Notes: generated by a model from the sequence alone, not told the origin. 64,000 bases of DNA from Nitrospirales bacterium (GCA_031315865.1 JALDRJ010000002.1:3074001-3138000), one strand, 5' to 3'. Shown: positions 34,663 to 44,260, counted from the first letter of the stretch. Made by a program: numbers and translations.

Positions 34663-36108
34663 TCAATCTTCTTCGGAGGATGGCTCAGGTTCTACCCATG
34701 GGTACAGAACTTTCTCACATAAATTACAGAGACTGTGGGAAAGCTTAGTGTGGTGGGTGGAACTTAAATAGGCCTCTACACTCTGCCATTCACCATTTTC
34801 CTTAAATAGGCTTTTGCAGACAGCGCAGATTATCTGGAGGTTCTTTGTTGAGACGTTTTTTTCATCCATCGTATGTATATGGCAGGTGGTATGAGCGGGT
34901 TCTTCCCCTACCATCGTATGATCGGGATTCGTTCGTCTGAGATTCCAGTTTTGATGGCCAAGCTCTGGGAATTCTTTCATGACTTCAAGTATCAGTGAGC
35001 GGTTGCTGATCGCGATCTCTTCCATGCCTAACCAGGGCAGGGGTGGGAGTGGAGAGGGGCTGGTCCAGATGATATCGAACAAGCCATCTTCTCGAGCTCT
35101 TCCAATGCGTGCGTACCTTCCAACATGATGATTTTTCTGTATCTGAATCATACCGCTAGGGCCATTGAAAAAAGTTCCGATAAGGTGTTCAGACAAGACT
35201 TCGCAATCGAAGGTTTTGCAGCGTTCGACTAGTTGTTTCCATAGATACACCTGACTGTAAGATGTCACAACGGGATCGGAGATCGGATAATGTGGGCCAA
35301 GATATTCTTTGCATTTTTTCACGAAACGTTGATTTTCATCATCAGGGATCGTTGAAAAATAGTTCCAGCAGGCATAACTCCCTTTGACTTCCTCCGCAAT
35401 GCTCAGAGATTCGATTTCGGAAAGGCTAAAGGACATAATCGGGATAACTTCAGGGCCTATCCCAGCCTGATACAGTTTTTTGAAAAACACTAAGTTACTG
35501 TCTCCATTAAGAGTATTAAAGATTATGTCTGGCTTACATTCGATGATCATGTCGATGAGATTGGAAACATTCGTCGATCCCAACGGTATATATTCCTCAC
35601 CTAATACGGTTCCTTTATCATTTTTGACGAATAGACTAATCAAGCGATTGCTGGTTCTTGGAAAGACGTAGTCAGAACCAACGAGGACGCAACGGTTGAA
35701 GCCTCTCGATAACGCCCACTTTACTCCAGGAAGGATCTGTTGGTTAAAACAACTTCCCGTATATATGATGCAAGGGGCTTCCTCTAAGCCTTCGTATTGC
35801 AGGGGATACCAGAGAAGGGATTGGTGTCGTTCAATGATGGGCTTGACGGCTTTTCGCGATGCAGAGGTCCAACAGCCAAACACACAGGCGACATCATTTT
35901 TCGTTAAGAGAGTTTCTGCTTGGGATGCATATTCCTCGGGAATTGATTTGCAATCTTTGACGATTGCTTCAATTTGTTGACCCAGCACGCCTCCAGATTG
36001 GTTAATTTCGTGAACAGCCATTTCAATGGCTTGTACCATCGGAACCTCATTTAACTTCATCGTTCCGGAGAGCGAATGAATGATTCCAATTTTTATGGTG
36101 TGAGTCAT
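34663..36108 (-). CDS. cytoplasmic AmiC/UrtA-like ligand-binding protein with Cys-rich signalling tail
   Basis: A 481-residue protein. Residues 1-390 are an amide/urea-type binding domain: TIKIGIIHSLSGTMKLNEVP at the start, ASRKAVKPIIERHQSLLWYP, YPLQYEGLEEAP, GSDYVFPRTSNRLI. It resembles AmiC and UrtA, but no signal peptide exists, nor in the 36 residues of a longer frame to 36216. It is therefore probably cytoplasmic, like AmiC. The last 55 residues form a separate unit with IICAVCKSLFKENGEWQSVE and SHSLCNLCEKVLYPW. I know this Cys-pair tail from the C-termini of bacterial two-component signalling proteins. The combination suggests a soluble sensor that touches a regulatory partner, perhaps the kinase fusion. 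No classic Shine-Dalgarno sequence is visible at either start. Confidence 0.75.
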   Translation of the reverse strand: MTHTIKIGIIHSLSGTMKLNEVPMVQAIEMAVHEINQSGGVLGQQIEAIVKDCKSIPEEYASQAETLLTKNDVACVFGCWTSASRKAVKPIIERHQSLLWYPLQYEGLEEAPCIIYTGSCFNQQILPGVKWALSRGFNRCVLVGSDYVFPRTSNRLISLFVKNDKGTVLGEEYIPLGSTNVSNLIDMIIECKPDIIFNTLNGDSNLVFFKKLYQAGIGPEVIPIMSFSLSEIESLSIAEEVKGSYACWNYFSTIPDDENQRFVKKCKEYLGPHYPISDPVVTSYSQVYLWKQLVERCKTFDCEVLSEHLIGTFFNGPSGMIQIQKNHHVGRYARIGRAREDGLFDIIWTSPSPLPPLPWLGMEEIAISNRSLILEVMKEFPELGHQNWNLRRTNPDHTMVGEEPAHTTCHIHTMDEKNVSTKNLQIICAVCKSLFKENGEWQSVEAYLSSTHHTKLSHSLCNLCEKVLYPWVEPEPSSEED

Positions 36109-36216
36109 GTGTTGTAATCGTCTCTTTAGTGTTCGTGAGTAGATATTCTTTGTACAGCCCTTGATTTGCTTTCCCCGATGACGAATTGTCCGGTAAGGTT
36201 GCTCAATCGGAGCCAT

Positions 36217-36973
36217 AGTGCGCAGACTCTACTAATGTGCAGCGCATCATAACGTATGGCATGTCCTCCACTTATTCTGATCTTTCCCTCATCACAACAC
36301 CATGGCTAAATGCCTTTCAACTGGAGCCATAGGGCATCGGCTTTGAGCGTTTGTCATTTGCGTACCTATAGGAAAAACAAGGTGGATAAGAGCGGAGAGG
36401 GGGGCTTTCTGTTTTGGTGTTCTTTCTCATCGTGGCGTCTCTCAATTTCTTGGATGATCTGTGGATGTCCTGCAACACCCCCTTGCACCCCGCGACGCCG
36501 CTTCTGTTCAACTCACCACAAACAGCACTTTCGAGTGTAGTCGAAGAACCAAAGTGGCTCGTCTTAGGGATTGAGAAACTGTTCGACGGGATTCTTTGTT
36601 ATTTTCATTTCTCTCAACCGATCTGGATAAAGTTACAGATACTCTCTAAAAATACGTTTGGATAATATCAGATATATTCCTCACCTCCTGTCTAAATCAA
36701 GGGAAAAGACCCGTTAGCTATGACTTTTCCTGAAAATCAGACATAGACTGAAGGCAAAGTCGGAAATTTAGAAGTGGGTACAAGATTCTGGACAATGGAT
36801 TGAGCTGTGCAGAAAGACCGGCGTACTGGCAGTAGGGGGTTCGTGACAGCAGAATGGTGAGCGGAAAGGACGGCGTTGACGTCGAGAAAAAGGAACCGGG
36901 TCGCGACGAAGCGTTGACTAGCTAAAGCAATATAGAATGACTCGTAGAGAATCTCAGTTTACTTGTGTTTATA
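36217..36973. other. long intergenic region upstream of sensor module
   Basis: About 750 bases between the AmiC-like gene and tRNA-Ser copy 2. Small frames exist on both strands, none with a domain or good ribosome binding site. A short imperfect repeat (CTATGGCTCC followed by a similar A/G-rich stretch on the minus strand) occurs near 36216 and 36330. I find no integrase or att-like core. Confidence 0.45.
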
Positions 36974-37061
36974 TGGCGGAGGGGGTGGGATTCGAACCCA
37001 CGGTCCCGTGAAGGACTCCGGTTTTCAAGACCGGCCTATTCGTCCACTCTAGCACCCCTCC
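36974..37061 (-). tRNA. tRNA-Ser (UGA), copy 2
   Basis: An 88-base minus-strand gene with encoded CCA and anticodon TGA, as in copy 1. Differences are an A-U to G-C pair exchange in the T stem and one base in the D region. It lies 265 bases downstream of serS, its cognate synthetase, on the same strand. Confidence 0.93.
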
Positions 37062-37325
37062 AAGGATTATTGGATATGTCGGATATGAAAGTTATTAATA
37101 CGGACCTATCATGGGAAACTCTATCGGTACAGTTTTGACCGGGAATGAATTGGACGAGATTACTCGCTAAAATTATTCAATCATCAATATGGCATTCCAG
37201 GGAAATACCTGTGGGACAAGAGACATGAAGCGGACTCTCCAAACATCTTTTTCAGAATGAGAGCTCCGATGCGCTATGATAGACGTGCTGCGTTCATCTG
37301 TCTCACTCATGCTCAACATCAATGT

Positions 37326-38609
37326 CTAACGGTTTTTCATCCCTTCAATCCGATCAGTTTCCGGAATGTACGGACGAAGCACATCTGGAATACGTACGGA
37401 CCCGTCGGCTTGTTGATAATTTTCCAGAAGGGCCACCAATGTCCGTCCCACCGCCAACCCCGATCCGTTTAAGGTATGGACGTGGGAAGGTTTGCCCTGC
37501 TTAGGTCGAAAGCGAATACCAGCACGTCTGGCCTGAAAGGCCTCGAAATTACTACAGGAGGAGACCTCTCGATAGGTATTCTGTGACGGAACCCAGACTT
37601 CTAAATCATACGTTTTGGCCGCGGAAAATCCGAGGTCTCCAGTGCAGAGTGTGATGACCCGATAGGGGAGACCCAAGGCTTGCAAGATTGCTTCGGCGCA
37701 CGTCGTTAAATCTTCTAGCGCTTGATAAGAGTCTTCCGGTTGGACAAAGTTCACAAGCTCCACTTTTTGAAATTGATGGACGCGAATGAGTCCTTTGGTA
37801 TCTTGTCCGTATGAGCCTGCCTCTCTGCGAAAGCACGGGGTATGGGCCACGTAACGAAGCGGAAGGTCGGTTTCCGGGAGAATCTCTTGTTGATAGATAT
37901 TCGTGACCGGTACTTCGGCCGTAGGGATGAGAAAATAGTCCTCGCTCGTTATATGAAACGCGTCGTCTTCAAACTTCGGAAGCTGACCGGTTCCGGTCAT
38001 GGTCGTGCGATTCACAATATAGGGAGGTAGCACTTCGGTGTATCCATGTTCGCGAGTATGGACATCTAGCATAAAGTTGGCTAAGGCCCGCTCAAGTTTG
38101 GCTCCAAGACCGAGCGAAAGCGAAAAACGCGATCCGGTAATTTTGCTGGCTCGCTCAAAGTCAAACAATCCCAGCGCTTCGCCCAGGGTTTCATGGGATT
38201 GGGGGGGGAATGCGAAGGTGGGAAGCGTTCCCCAGCGACGAATTTCGACATTATCCTGCTCGCTCGTTCCCTGCGGGACTGATTCATGCGGAGTATTGGG
38301 TATCCGGAGCGCGTGGGCTTGGAGCTGTTCTTCGATTCCGCGTAACTGCCCTTCCATGGCTTGAATGCGATCGCCTAGCTCTCGAAGTGTAGCTGTTGCT
38401 TCGTCTGTCGGTTGTTGTTGGCGTTTGAGCTTCGCGACCGTATTTGAGCCTTGTTTTAATTGATTCCGCAGCTCTTCGATATTGCCAATCAATTCTCGGC
38501 GTTGCTCTGATAATTTCCGAACGAGATCCCAGGGCACCTCTTGCCCACGTACTCCCAACGCGTGTTGCAAAGCTTCGAGCTGATCCTTTAAAACACGGAA
38601 ATCATACAT
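37326..38609 (-). CDS. serS: seryl-tRNA synthetase
   Basis: A 427-residue class IIa synthetase that charges tRNA-Ser. The N-terminal coiled coil (about 30-105, [20 protein letters not shown]) is the tRNA-binding arm. The catalytic core shows motif 1 region [21 protein letters not shown], motif 2 [20 protein letters not shown] near 262 and motif 3 around [18 protein letters not shown] near 387. Length is normal. A tRNA-Ser gene lies directly downstream. Confidence 0.97.
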   Translation of the reverse strand: MYDFRVLKDQLEALQHALGVRGQEVPWDLVRKLSEQRRELIGNIEELRNQLKQGSNTVAKLKRQQQPTDEATATLRELGDRIQAMEGQLRGIEEQLQAHALRIPNTPHESVPQGTSEQDNVEIRRWGTLPTFAFPPQSHETLGEALGLFDFERASKITGSRFSLSLGLGAKLERALANFMLDVHTREHGYTEVLPPYIVNRTTMTGTGQLPKFEDDAFHITSEDYFLIPTAEVPVTNIYQQEILPETDLPLRYVAHTPCFRREAGSYGQDTKGLIRVHQFQKVELVNFVQPEDSYQALEDLTTCAEAILQALGLPYRVITLCTGDLGFSAAKTYDLEVWVPSQNTYREVSSCSNFEAFQARRAGIRFRPKQGKPSHVHTLNGSGLAVGRTLVALLENYQQADGSVRIPDVLRPYIPETDRIEGMKNR

Positions 38610-38729
38610 AGGTTGTCATTCTTAAGGGTTCGTGCATTGTGCTGAATCTACCACTCAGTGTAATGGGAGTCAACGAATGGTATTCGTGATGCTCGTGAGC
38701 GAAAAAGAGAGGACCAATCACGAGTGAAC

Positions 38730-38870
38730 ATGGCATATGTCTTTCCCTATGAAGATGCGTTTATCCTGGGAGTCAGTTGCCTGATTCTCGTCTTGCTGTA
38801 CGTGCGCTGGAGGGTTGCTAGACGGCAACAAGCCCGTGCTCCCGAGGAGAAGCATTCAGGAGATGAGTAA
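38730..38870 (+). CDS. small single-helix membrane protein
   Basis: A 46-residue frame: [20 protein letters not shown] then [20 protein letters not shown] and a short acidic end. It has one transmembrane helix (about residues 10-26) followed by a basic, then acidic tail. An alternative GTG start lies two codons upstream with GAGAGG about 10 bases before it. No function known. It sits between the divergent serS and rph genes. Confidence 0.5.
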   Translation: MAYVFPYEDAFILGVSCLILVLLYVRWRVARRQQARAPEEKHSGDE

Positions 38871-38953
38871 GGCAAATTCTGCTCACGAGAGCGTTTGAGT
38901 TTTCACCAACCCCTCTTTATAATCCGTCTTCTTTTTGGGGAAAGGAACACTGC

Positions 38954-39694
38954 ATGTCTGATGCGAGTTTGAAACGATCCGACGGACGGCTACCGAATGA
39001 AATTCGTCCTGTCAAAATTACGCGAGGGTTTACCAAATATGCTGAAGGTTCGGTGCTGATTGAAATGGGAGAGACCAAGGTCATTTGCAATGCGTCGGTC
39101 GAAGAGAAAGTACCGCCATTTCTTCGGGATAAAGGTAAGGGCTGGGTGACGGCAGAATATGGCATGCTCCCTCGATCCACCCATGACCGTATGCCGCGTG
39201 AGGCGAACCGTGGGAAGCAAGGCGGACGGACGCTCGAAATTCAGCGGCTCGTGGGCCGCGCCCTTCGTGCCGTGACCGACATGCCCGCACTCGGTGAGCG
39301 AACCATCTGGATCGATTGCGATGTCATTCAGGCTGATGGGGGAACTCGGACTGCGGCTATTACTGGCTCGTTTATCGCGCTAGCTGATGCTATGATGAAA
39401 CTCAAAGAGAAGCGATTGATTAAACAACGGCCCCTGAATGATTATCTAGCTGCAATCAGCATTGGGAAAATCGGTGGAGAGGTTCGAATTGACCTGGCGT
39501 ACGATGAAGATTCAGTCGCAGACGTGGACATGAATCTTGTCATGACGGGAAAAGGCCACTTAGTTGAAGTGCAAGGTACGGCCGAAGGCGCGCCATTTGA
39601 GAAAAAAGATCTTGACGCGTTCCTGTCTTTGGGATGGATTGGCATCCAAGATCTCATCAAAAAGCAAAAAGAACTCATAGGACCTCTGGCTTGA
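38954..39694 (+). CDS. rph: ribonuclease PH
   Basis: A 246-residue phosphorolytic 3'-exoribonuclease that trims tRNA 3' ends. Motifs include [75 protein letters not shown], and [20 protein letters not shown]. Length is normal. It overlaps the TTG start of rdgB by four bases (TTGA), a common rph-rdgB pairing. Confidence 0.97.
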   Translation: MSDASLKRSDGRLPNEIRPVKITRGFTKYAEGSVLIEMGETKVICNASVEEKVPPFLRDKGKGWVTAEYGMLPRSTHDRMPREANRGKQGGRTLEIQRLVGRALRAVTDMPALGERTIWIDCDVIQADGGTRTAAITGSFIALADAMMKLKEKRLIKQRPLNDYLAAISIGKIGGEVRIDLAYDEDSVADVDMNLVMTGKGHLVEVQGTAEGAPFEKKDLDAFLSLGWIGIQDLIKKQKELIGPLA

Positions 39695-40318
39695 CCGACA
39701 ATTCTCATGCTCTACAGACGCTGGTGCTGGCAACAGGCAATCGGCATAAGCAAGAAGAAATTTTGACATATCTTGCTGATCTTCCTCTCAGGATTTTGAC
39801 ATTGCGCGATTTTCCCGATGTCCCTGCAATTATCGAAGATGGAAAGACCTGTACAGAAAATGCCGAGAAGAAAGCCCAGGGCATTGCCGACTATACTGGA
39901 CATGTGACGCTGGCGGATGACACCGGACTCGAAGTCGACGCGTTAGATGGACGTCCTGGAGTCTATGCCGCGCGATATGCTGGGGAAGATGCCTCCTACG
40001 AAGATAATTGTCAAAAATTGCTCAAAGAGCTTCGGGGCATACCGACTGGACATCGGCAGGCTCGTTTTCTTACAGTAGTGGCGATTGCATTACCGCATGG
40101 CGCTGTTGAGACAGTTGAAGGTATTCTCAACGGAGAAATTACGACGCAGCAAAAAGGGACGAAAGGCTTTGGGTACGATCCGGTCTTCTTGATACCTGAG
40201 CTTGGAAAGACATTGGCTGAAGTAAGTCTTGATCTCAAAAACAGGATTAGCCATCGCGCCAAGGCCTTGGCAAAAGCCAAAGAGCTCCTTACAACCAAAT
40301 GGATTCCCCACAAAAAGT

Positions 40319-40341
<23 letters not shown>
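39691..40341 (+). CDS. rdgB: non-canonical purine NTP pyrophosphatase RdgB/HAM1
   Basis: A 216-residue house-cleaning enzyme hydrolysing dITP, XTP and similar nucleotides to monophosphates. The start is TTG overlapping the rph stop codon; a frame opening at 39634 would read through the end of rph. Motifs: [71 protein letters not shown] and the terminal [13 protein letters not shown]. The last 23 bases overlap the 5' end of tRNA-Pro. Confidence 0.95.
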
Positions 40342-40396
<55 letters not shown>

Positions 40397-40560
40397 CCTT
40401 CACTCTCCCCATACTCTTAAGTTCTCAGGTATTGTCATATTAATGCCATGTGAACAAAATGTCGTTATTTTGTAAGACACACTTCGTGTACAGGCCAACT
40501 CCTGCCAAACTTAGAATACCTGGTTGCGTAACAGCCGATAGTTGACTGCCTAGATCAGGT

Positions 40561-40815
40561 GGTGACCAAGATGAAACGGATCTTCGTATGCTCGTGCTAG
40601 TGATTGCGACGATGTTGCGCGAGAATATCTAGGGAATCGCCATGTTGCTCCACGGTTCGTCACAGATAGTGCCGTTGGCCTTGAACGATCACAAGCATTT
40701 CGTCGACCTGCCAGGCATCATTCAGGTGTCCCTGTCGTTTCTTGAGTTTTTGAGTATAGTCCTGGTTAAACTTCTAACACCATTGACGAACGGTTTCGTA
40801 GGTGACGATGATTCC
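40561..40815 (-). pseudogene. IS6-family transposase relic
   Basis: Reading the minus strand gives GIIVTYETVRQWC-stop-KFNQDYTQKLKKRQGHLNDA, then WQVDEMLVIVQGQRHYL-stop-RTVEQHGDSLDILAQHRRN-stop. This matches the IS6-family transposase core (ETVRxWC..., W.xDE...I.G..HYLWRAVDxDG..LDIL). Three in-frame stops destroy it. The catalytic first Asp-Glu region is recognisable. No terminal inverted repeats were found. It lies between tRNA-Pro and tRNA-Arg. Confidence 0.78.
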
Positions 40816-40964
40816 GGGCTTTGTACTTTGTCTATAAACATTATTTTGGTATGATTCGCTCCATAGTCGACTTGTAAATCGTCAACCCTTGAAGTGAGCT
40901 ATGACGCGTAGAGTAGTTATGCCGTGTCGTTTGACGTTACTTTGAGTTCGCTGTGATCTCCAAT

Positions 40965-41041
40965 GCGCCCGTAGCTCAGTTGGATAGAGCATCGGCCTTC
41001 TAAGCCGAGGGTCGCAGGTTCGATTCCTGCCGGGCGCGCCA
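40965..41041 (+). tRNA. tRNA-Arg (UCU)
   Basis: A 77-base gene with encoded CCA. GCGCCCG pairs with CGGGCGC. The anticodon arm CGGCC-TTCTAAG... gives anticodon TCT in loop CTTCTAA. GGTTCGATTC forms the T-loop. It lies 150 bases after the IS6 relic. Confidence 0.94.
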
Positions 41042-41100
41042 CTTTTCAAAAAAAATCTTAGCTAACAAAGTCCTCAGCCTATCTTCCCAGTTTTTATGCG

Positions 41101-42054
41101 ATGCCAAATACACTCGCTCATCTGGGTGTCCAAGGGGTCCTAACAAAGCTCGCCGTTCCTCAAGCCGATCTGAAACTTGTCTTTCTGGGCTGTCTTCTAC
41201 CCGATATCCCTTGGATCATTCGACGGGCGGTTGTAGGACTCGATCCCGGTGTCGATCTGTATAGCCTGAAGCTCTATGCGATTACTCAGTCTTCTTTGTT
41301 TATGACGTTGGTGCTATGTGGCGCATTGGCCGGATTAAGCAGAACGCCGGGAAGGGCTTTTGGAATCCTTGGGAGCAATGCTGTTCTACATCTTGTTCTT
41401 GATGCGATACAGATCAAATGGGCCAACGGGGTTCATCTTGTCGCCCCGTTTTCATGGGTGCTATGCAATGTCGGGTGGTTTTGGCCGGAAAGTCTTCCGA
41501 CATATCTTCTCACTGGGTTTGGCTTGGGTTACGTGTTTTGGCGATGGAAAGAGGCTCTCGCCGAACCATTGAGCCTGGCCACATTTTCGACCTATAGGAT
41601 CGGGCTTTGTCTCATAGGACTCACTGTATACTTGATGGCCCCCTTTGTTTTTCTTCACGAGCCCTTCATGCACGACAATCATTATGTCCGAACGTTTCAA
41701 GAGAGGAATCATCGTATTGATCGCCCCGTGGAAGCTGATAGACGTCCTTATACAAAAGGCGTCAAAAACGACGTGATCAATGTTTTCGGAGAAGATTTCG
41801 TCGTGCGGGGGGCACAATTAGCTCAATCGGGAATGGCATCAATTCGCGGTCGCTTTGTCCAAGAACAGGTCATTGAGGTCTGGGACATTCATGCGCATTC
41901 TACCTGGTTCAGAGAATGGAGTAGTTGTGTCGGGATCTTCGCGGTCGGAAGCATATGGCTTATCGTGATCATTCGACATCTACGAATGATCACCCAGAAA
42001 ACGCATGGGGCATCCAGACGATCACAAAAGGAGGGGCATGTGAGACATCATTGA
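41101..42054 (+). CDS. membrane-bound metal-dependent hydrolase-like protein
   Basis: A 317-residue protein resembling the YdjM/DUF457 group. The N-terminus MPNTLAHLGVQ and VFLGCLLPDIPWIIRR supply the His and Asp of the putative metal site, and HLVLDAIQ (near residue 98) supplies the next His and Asp. Five or so hydrophobic segments lie in residues 50-195 and at 280-297. Residues 200-280 are soluble and polar, probably outside. The tail is basic. Family members are of unsettled function; some act in the membrane on lipids. The start ATG has no strong ribosome binding site. Confidence 0.65.
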   Translation: MPNTLAHLGVQGVLTKLAVPQADLKLVFLGCLLPDIPWIIRRAVVGLDPGVDLYSLKLYAITQSSLFMTLVLCGALAGLSRTPGRAFGILGSNAVLHLVLDAIQIKWANGVHLVAPFSWVLCNVGWFWPESLPTYLLTGFGLGYVFWRWKEALAEPLSLATFSTYRIGLCLIGLTVYLMAPFVFLHEPFMHDNHYVRTFQERNHRIDRPVEADRRPYTKGVKNDVINVFGEDFVVRGAQLAQSGMASIRGRFVQEQVIEVWDIHAHSTWFREWSSCVGIFAVGSIWLIVIIRHLRMITQKTHGASRRSQKEGHVRHH

Positions 42055-42215
42055 AAGGGCCTGCATGTTTTACGATTGAGGATGAGACTGTATGATAGGT
42101 GAACTGAAAGAATTTTACCGTCGATTTCATGTAGGCACGTAACGCAAGATCATCAAAAACGTTTCTCGCCCCGTCTTCTGATGGAATTACATTATCAGAT
42201 CTCCTTTGGCTATCC

Positions 42216-42791
42216 CTACTTATAGCGTTTATCGAACTCTTTCACGACTTCACTCGTAATGTCCAAACCACGTTGCGCGTAAAGGACAATCTTCAATGTC
42301 GTTTCACTCCCTTTATCGATGACAAGCGTAAAACCATGACGTTGGGCTACGACGGCGGTAGCGGCTTCGATTTTCTTCATATATTCCTGAACGAGTTCTT
42401 TTTGCTTTTGGCCGAGCTCTTGTTGGTATTCTTGCCCTCGTTTTTGAAAATCTTGGAATTTTCGCGTAAAGACCTCTTGTTTTGACTTAAGGCTCTTATC
42501 ATTAGTCGATTGGAGTTTTCGCAACTCTGTTTGGAGATCTTCCAACTCTTTTTGGTCAGCCTTTAGCACATTTTCTCGTGCTTGTGCATGTTCCTTCAAT
42601 GTAGCGAGTGCCCGACTCCCGGCTTTTGATTTTTCAATGACGGCTTGAGGATCGATGATGGCAATCTTAGAGGTCTCTTTTGCCAATGCCAGGGAGGTTG
42701 AACTAAAAAGTAGAATGCCAAGACACAGAAGGGTCATGATGTTTGCTGTTATCCGACGAATGGGTTGCATTGACGCGCTAAGCCTCCTCAT
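42216..42791 (-). CDS. skp: Skp/OmpH-type periplasmic chaperone
   Basis: A 191-residue protein with signal peptide (about residues 14-37, ending LALAK) and a long coiled-coil tentacle (60-165) between short beta-elements: SKIAIIDPQAVIEKSKAG at the start and GFTLVIDKGSETTLKIV at the end. Skp trimers hold unfolded outer-membrane proteins. The start is preceded by TGGAG. bamA or lpxD, often neighbours, are absent here. Confidence 0.88.
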   Translation of the reverse strand: MRRLSASMQPIRRITANIMTLLCLGILLFSSTSLALAKETSKIAIIDPQAVIEKSKAGSRALATLKEHAQARENVLKADQKELEDLQTELRKLQSTNDKSLKSKQEVFTRKFQDFQKRGQEYQQELGQKQKELVQEYMKKIEAATAVVAQRHGFTLVIDKGSETTLKIVLYAQRGLDITSEVVKEFDKRYK

Positions 42792-43058
42792 GATGATATT
42801 CTCCAGAGAAATGTAAATGGGTTCGAAAGCCGTTCGTGATCTACGTGAGAGGTAATGCTCGCAGTACTTGGATTTCTTAGTATGCGAGAACTTCTCGAAG
42901 AGCAGCCCGCGTGACTATTGACTGACCTGAGGTTAACTAGGGCTATCGTTCGTGTCAAGAGTGCTTCGAATATCTCTACTTTACCATGATGAAACTGGGA
43001 ATACGAGTGTAGATCTTATGCGGTTGTCCGTTCGTGAGCAGACGATGGGAGAGTCGAT

Positions 43059-43688
43059 ATGAAGATTGTGTGTTTTGGAGATAGCTTGACTGTAGGATTT
43101 CAATCTCCCACTCAGGAAGCCCCCTATTATCATGAAACGCCCTATGGAGATATGCTCCAACGTTGCTTTGGAAAACGTGCCACAGTGCTGACACGAGGTC
43201 ACAATGGAGAATTAACGGGAGAGATGACAACTCGGTTTCCTCGGGACGTCCTTCGCGAAGTTCCGCACTCTGTCATTATCCTGGGGGGAACGAACGACCT
43301 AGGGATGAACATGGCTCCGTCAACTATTTTTGAGAATTTAACCTGGATGTATGATCAAGCGTCTCAGTCGGACATTCAGCCTGTGGCGGTCACGGTGCCT
43401 TCCTTGCGAGACGTAGGAGACCAGCAGAACCCAGAATTCCAAAAGCAGTATATTAACCCGAGGGTTGAACTGAATCGTCTGATCATGACCCACTGTCAGG
43501 CTCAAAGTCTGGCTTGTATCGACCTCTATTCCGCCACATTAGAGCCTGGCGGGACTCTTTTGCTGGCCCGCCAATATTCAAACGATGGTATCCATTTATC
43601 AACCAAGGGCTATGAATGCTTTGCAGGATTGGTGTGGGATCAAGTTTGGGCGAGGGAATACGGAATCCGTTCGACGGTCCTCGAATAA
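43059..43688 (+). CDS. SGNH/GDSL-family hydrolase
   Basis: A 209-residue esterase or lipase-like enzyme. The four family blocks are present: GDSLTVGF (Ser10-region), GHNGEL, GGTNDLGM (Gly and Asn of the oxyanion hole) and NDGIHLSTKGY (catalytic Asp-His pair). No signal peptide is visible, so it is probably cytoplasmic. Substrate unknown. It stands between divergent skp and an FmdB-type gene. Confidence 0.85.
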   Translation: MKIVCFGDSLTVGFQSPTQEAPYYHETPYGDMLQRCFGKRATVLTRGHNGELTGEMTTRFPRDVLREVPHSVIILGGTNDLGMNMAPSTIFENLTWMYDQASQSDIQPVAVTVPSLRDVGDQQNPEFQKQYINPRVELNRLIMTHCQAQSLACIDLYSATLEPGGTLLLARQYSNDGIHLSTKGYECFAGLVWDQVWAREYGIRSTVLE

Positions 43689-43734
43689 CACGTTGAAACT
43701 GCCGTCGTGATAATCAAAGAATACTGAAGGGCCA

Positions 43735-44163
43735 TTAGGTTTTGTCACTTCCCGACGAACTTGACGATGAGGTATTAGGGGACGAGGCCCCACTTGAGGA
43801 AGTCGAAGTGGATGATGACGAGTCCTTTGTCGTAGACGACGTGCTTGAACTGTCAGTGGATGCACTCGATCCACTGGATGACGCAGTCCCTTCCGTTTTA
43901 CCCTCGGTCTTTCCTCCCTCTGTTTTTCCCTGAGGTTTCCCATCTTCTCCGGGCCGCTTCGGTTCTTTCAGTTTGTCTGAATAATCGGTCACGTACCATC
44001 CTGATCCTTTGAACATGATGGCTGGAGAGGAGATGATTTTTTCAACGGGTTCGCCTTTAGGGCATGAGAATTCCGCACAAGTTTTGATGGGCGGGTCGGA
44101 AAACTTCCGTTGGACTTCGAACTTTTCATTGCAGGCTGTACAGACATATTCATAAATCGGCAC
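43735..44163 (-). CDS. FmdB-type zinc-ribbon protein with Ser/Thr-rich tail
   Basis: A 142-residue protein. Residues 1-45 are the FmdB zinc ribbon: MPIYEYVCTACNEKFEVQRK followed by the second Cys pair in KTCAEFSCPKG. KIISSPAIMFKGSGWYVTDY is the usual extension. The last 60 residues are almost entirely Ser, Thr, Gly and Lys (low complexity), with a repeated KTEGGKTEGKTEG start. FmdB proteins are thought to act in regulation or metal handling. The Ser-rich tail is likely disordered. Confidence 0.82.
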   Translation of the reverse strand: MPIYEYVCTACNEKFEVQRKFSDPPIKTCAEFSCPKGEPVEKIISSPAIMFKGSGWYVTDYSDKLKEPKRPGEDGKPQGKTEGGKTEGKTEGTASSSGSSASTDSSSTSSTTKDSSSSTSTSSSGASSPNTSSSSSSGSDKT

Positions 44164-44260
44164 GGTTCGTCCTCCTGATGGTCTCCATAAGCACAGGCTG
44201 TAAGTTAATTAGGAGATAAGGTCACGCTCCCGAAAGTCAAGGGATAAAACGTCCATTTTT

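Noticed and set aside
36208-36335. Short imperfect repeat around CTATGGCTCC
   Set aside because: Only about 16 of 20 bases match, easily by chance; no third copy.
36414-36665. Plus-strand frame of 83 codons in the long intergenic region
   Set aside because: No domain, poor start context, composition typical of noncoding DNA.
29716-37061. tRNA-Ser copies as att sites of an integrative element
   Set aside because: No integrase or excisionase gene lies between them and the copies differ by old, compensatory changes; kept only as a possible ancient recombination.
40642-40854. Plus-strand frame of 70 codons
   Set aside because: It is the antisense of the IS6-family transposase relic.
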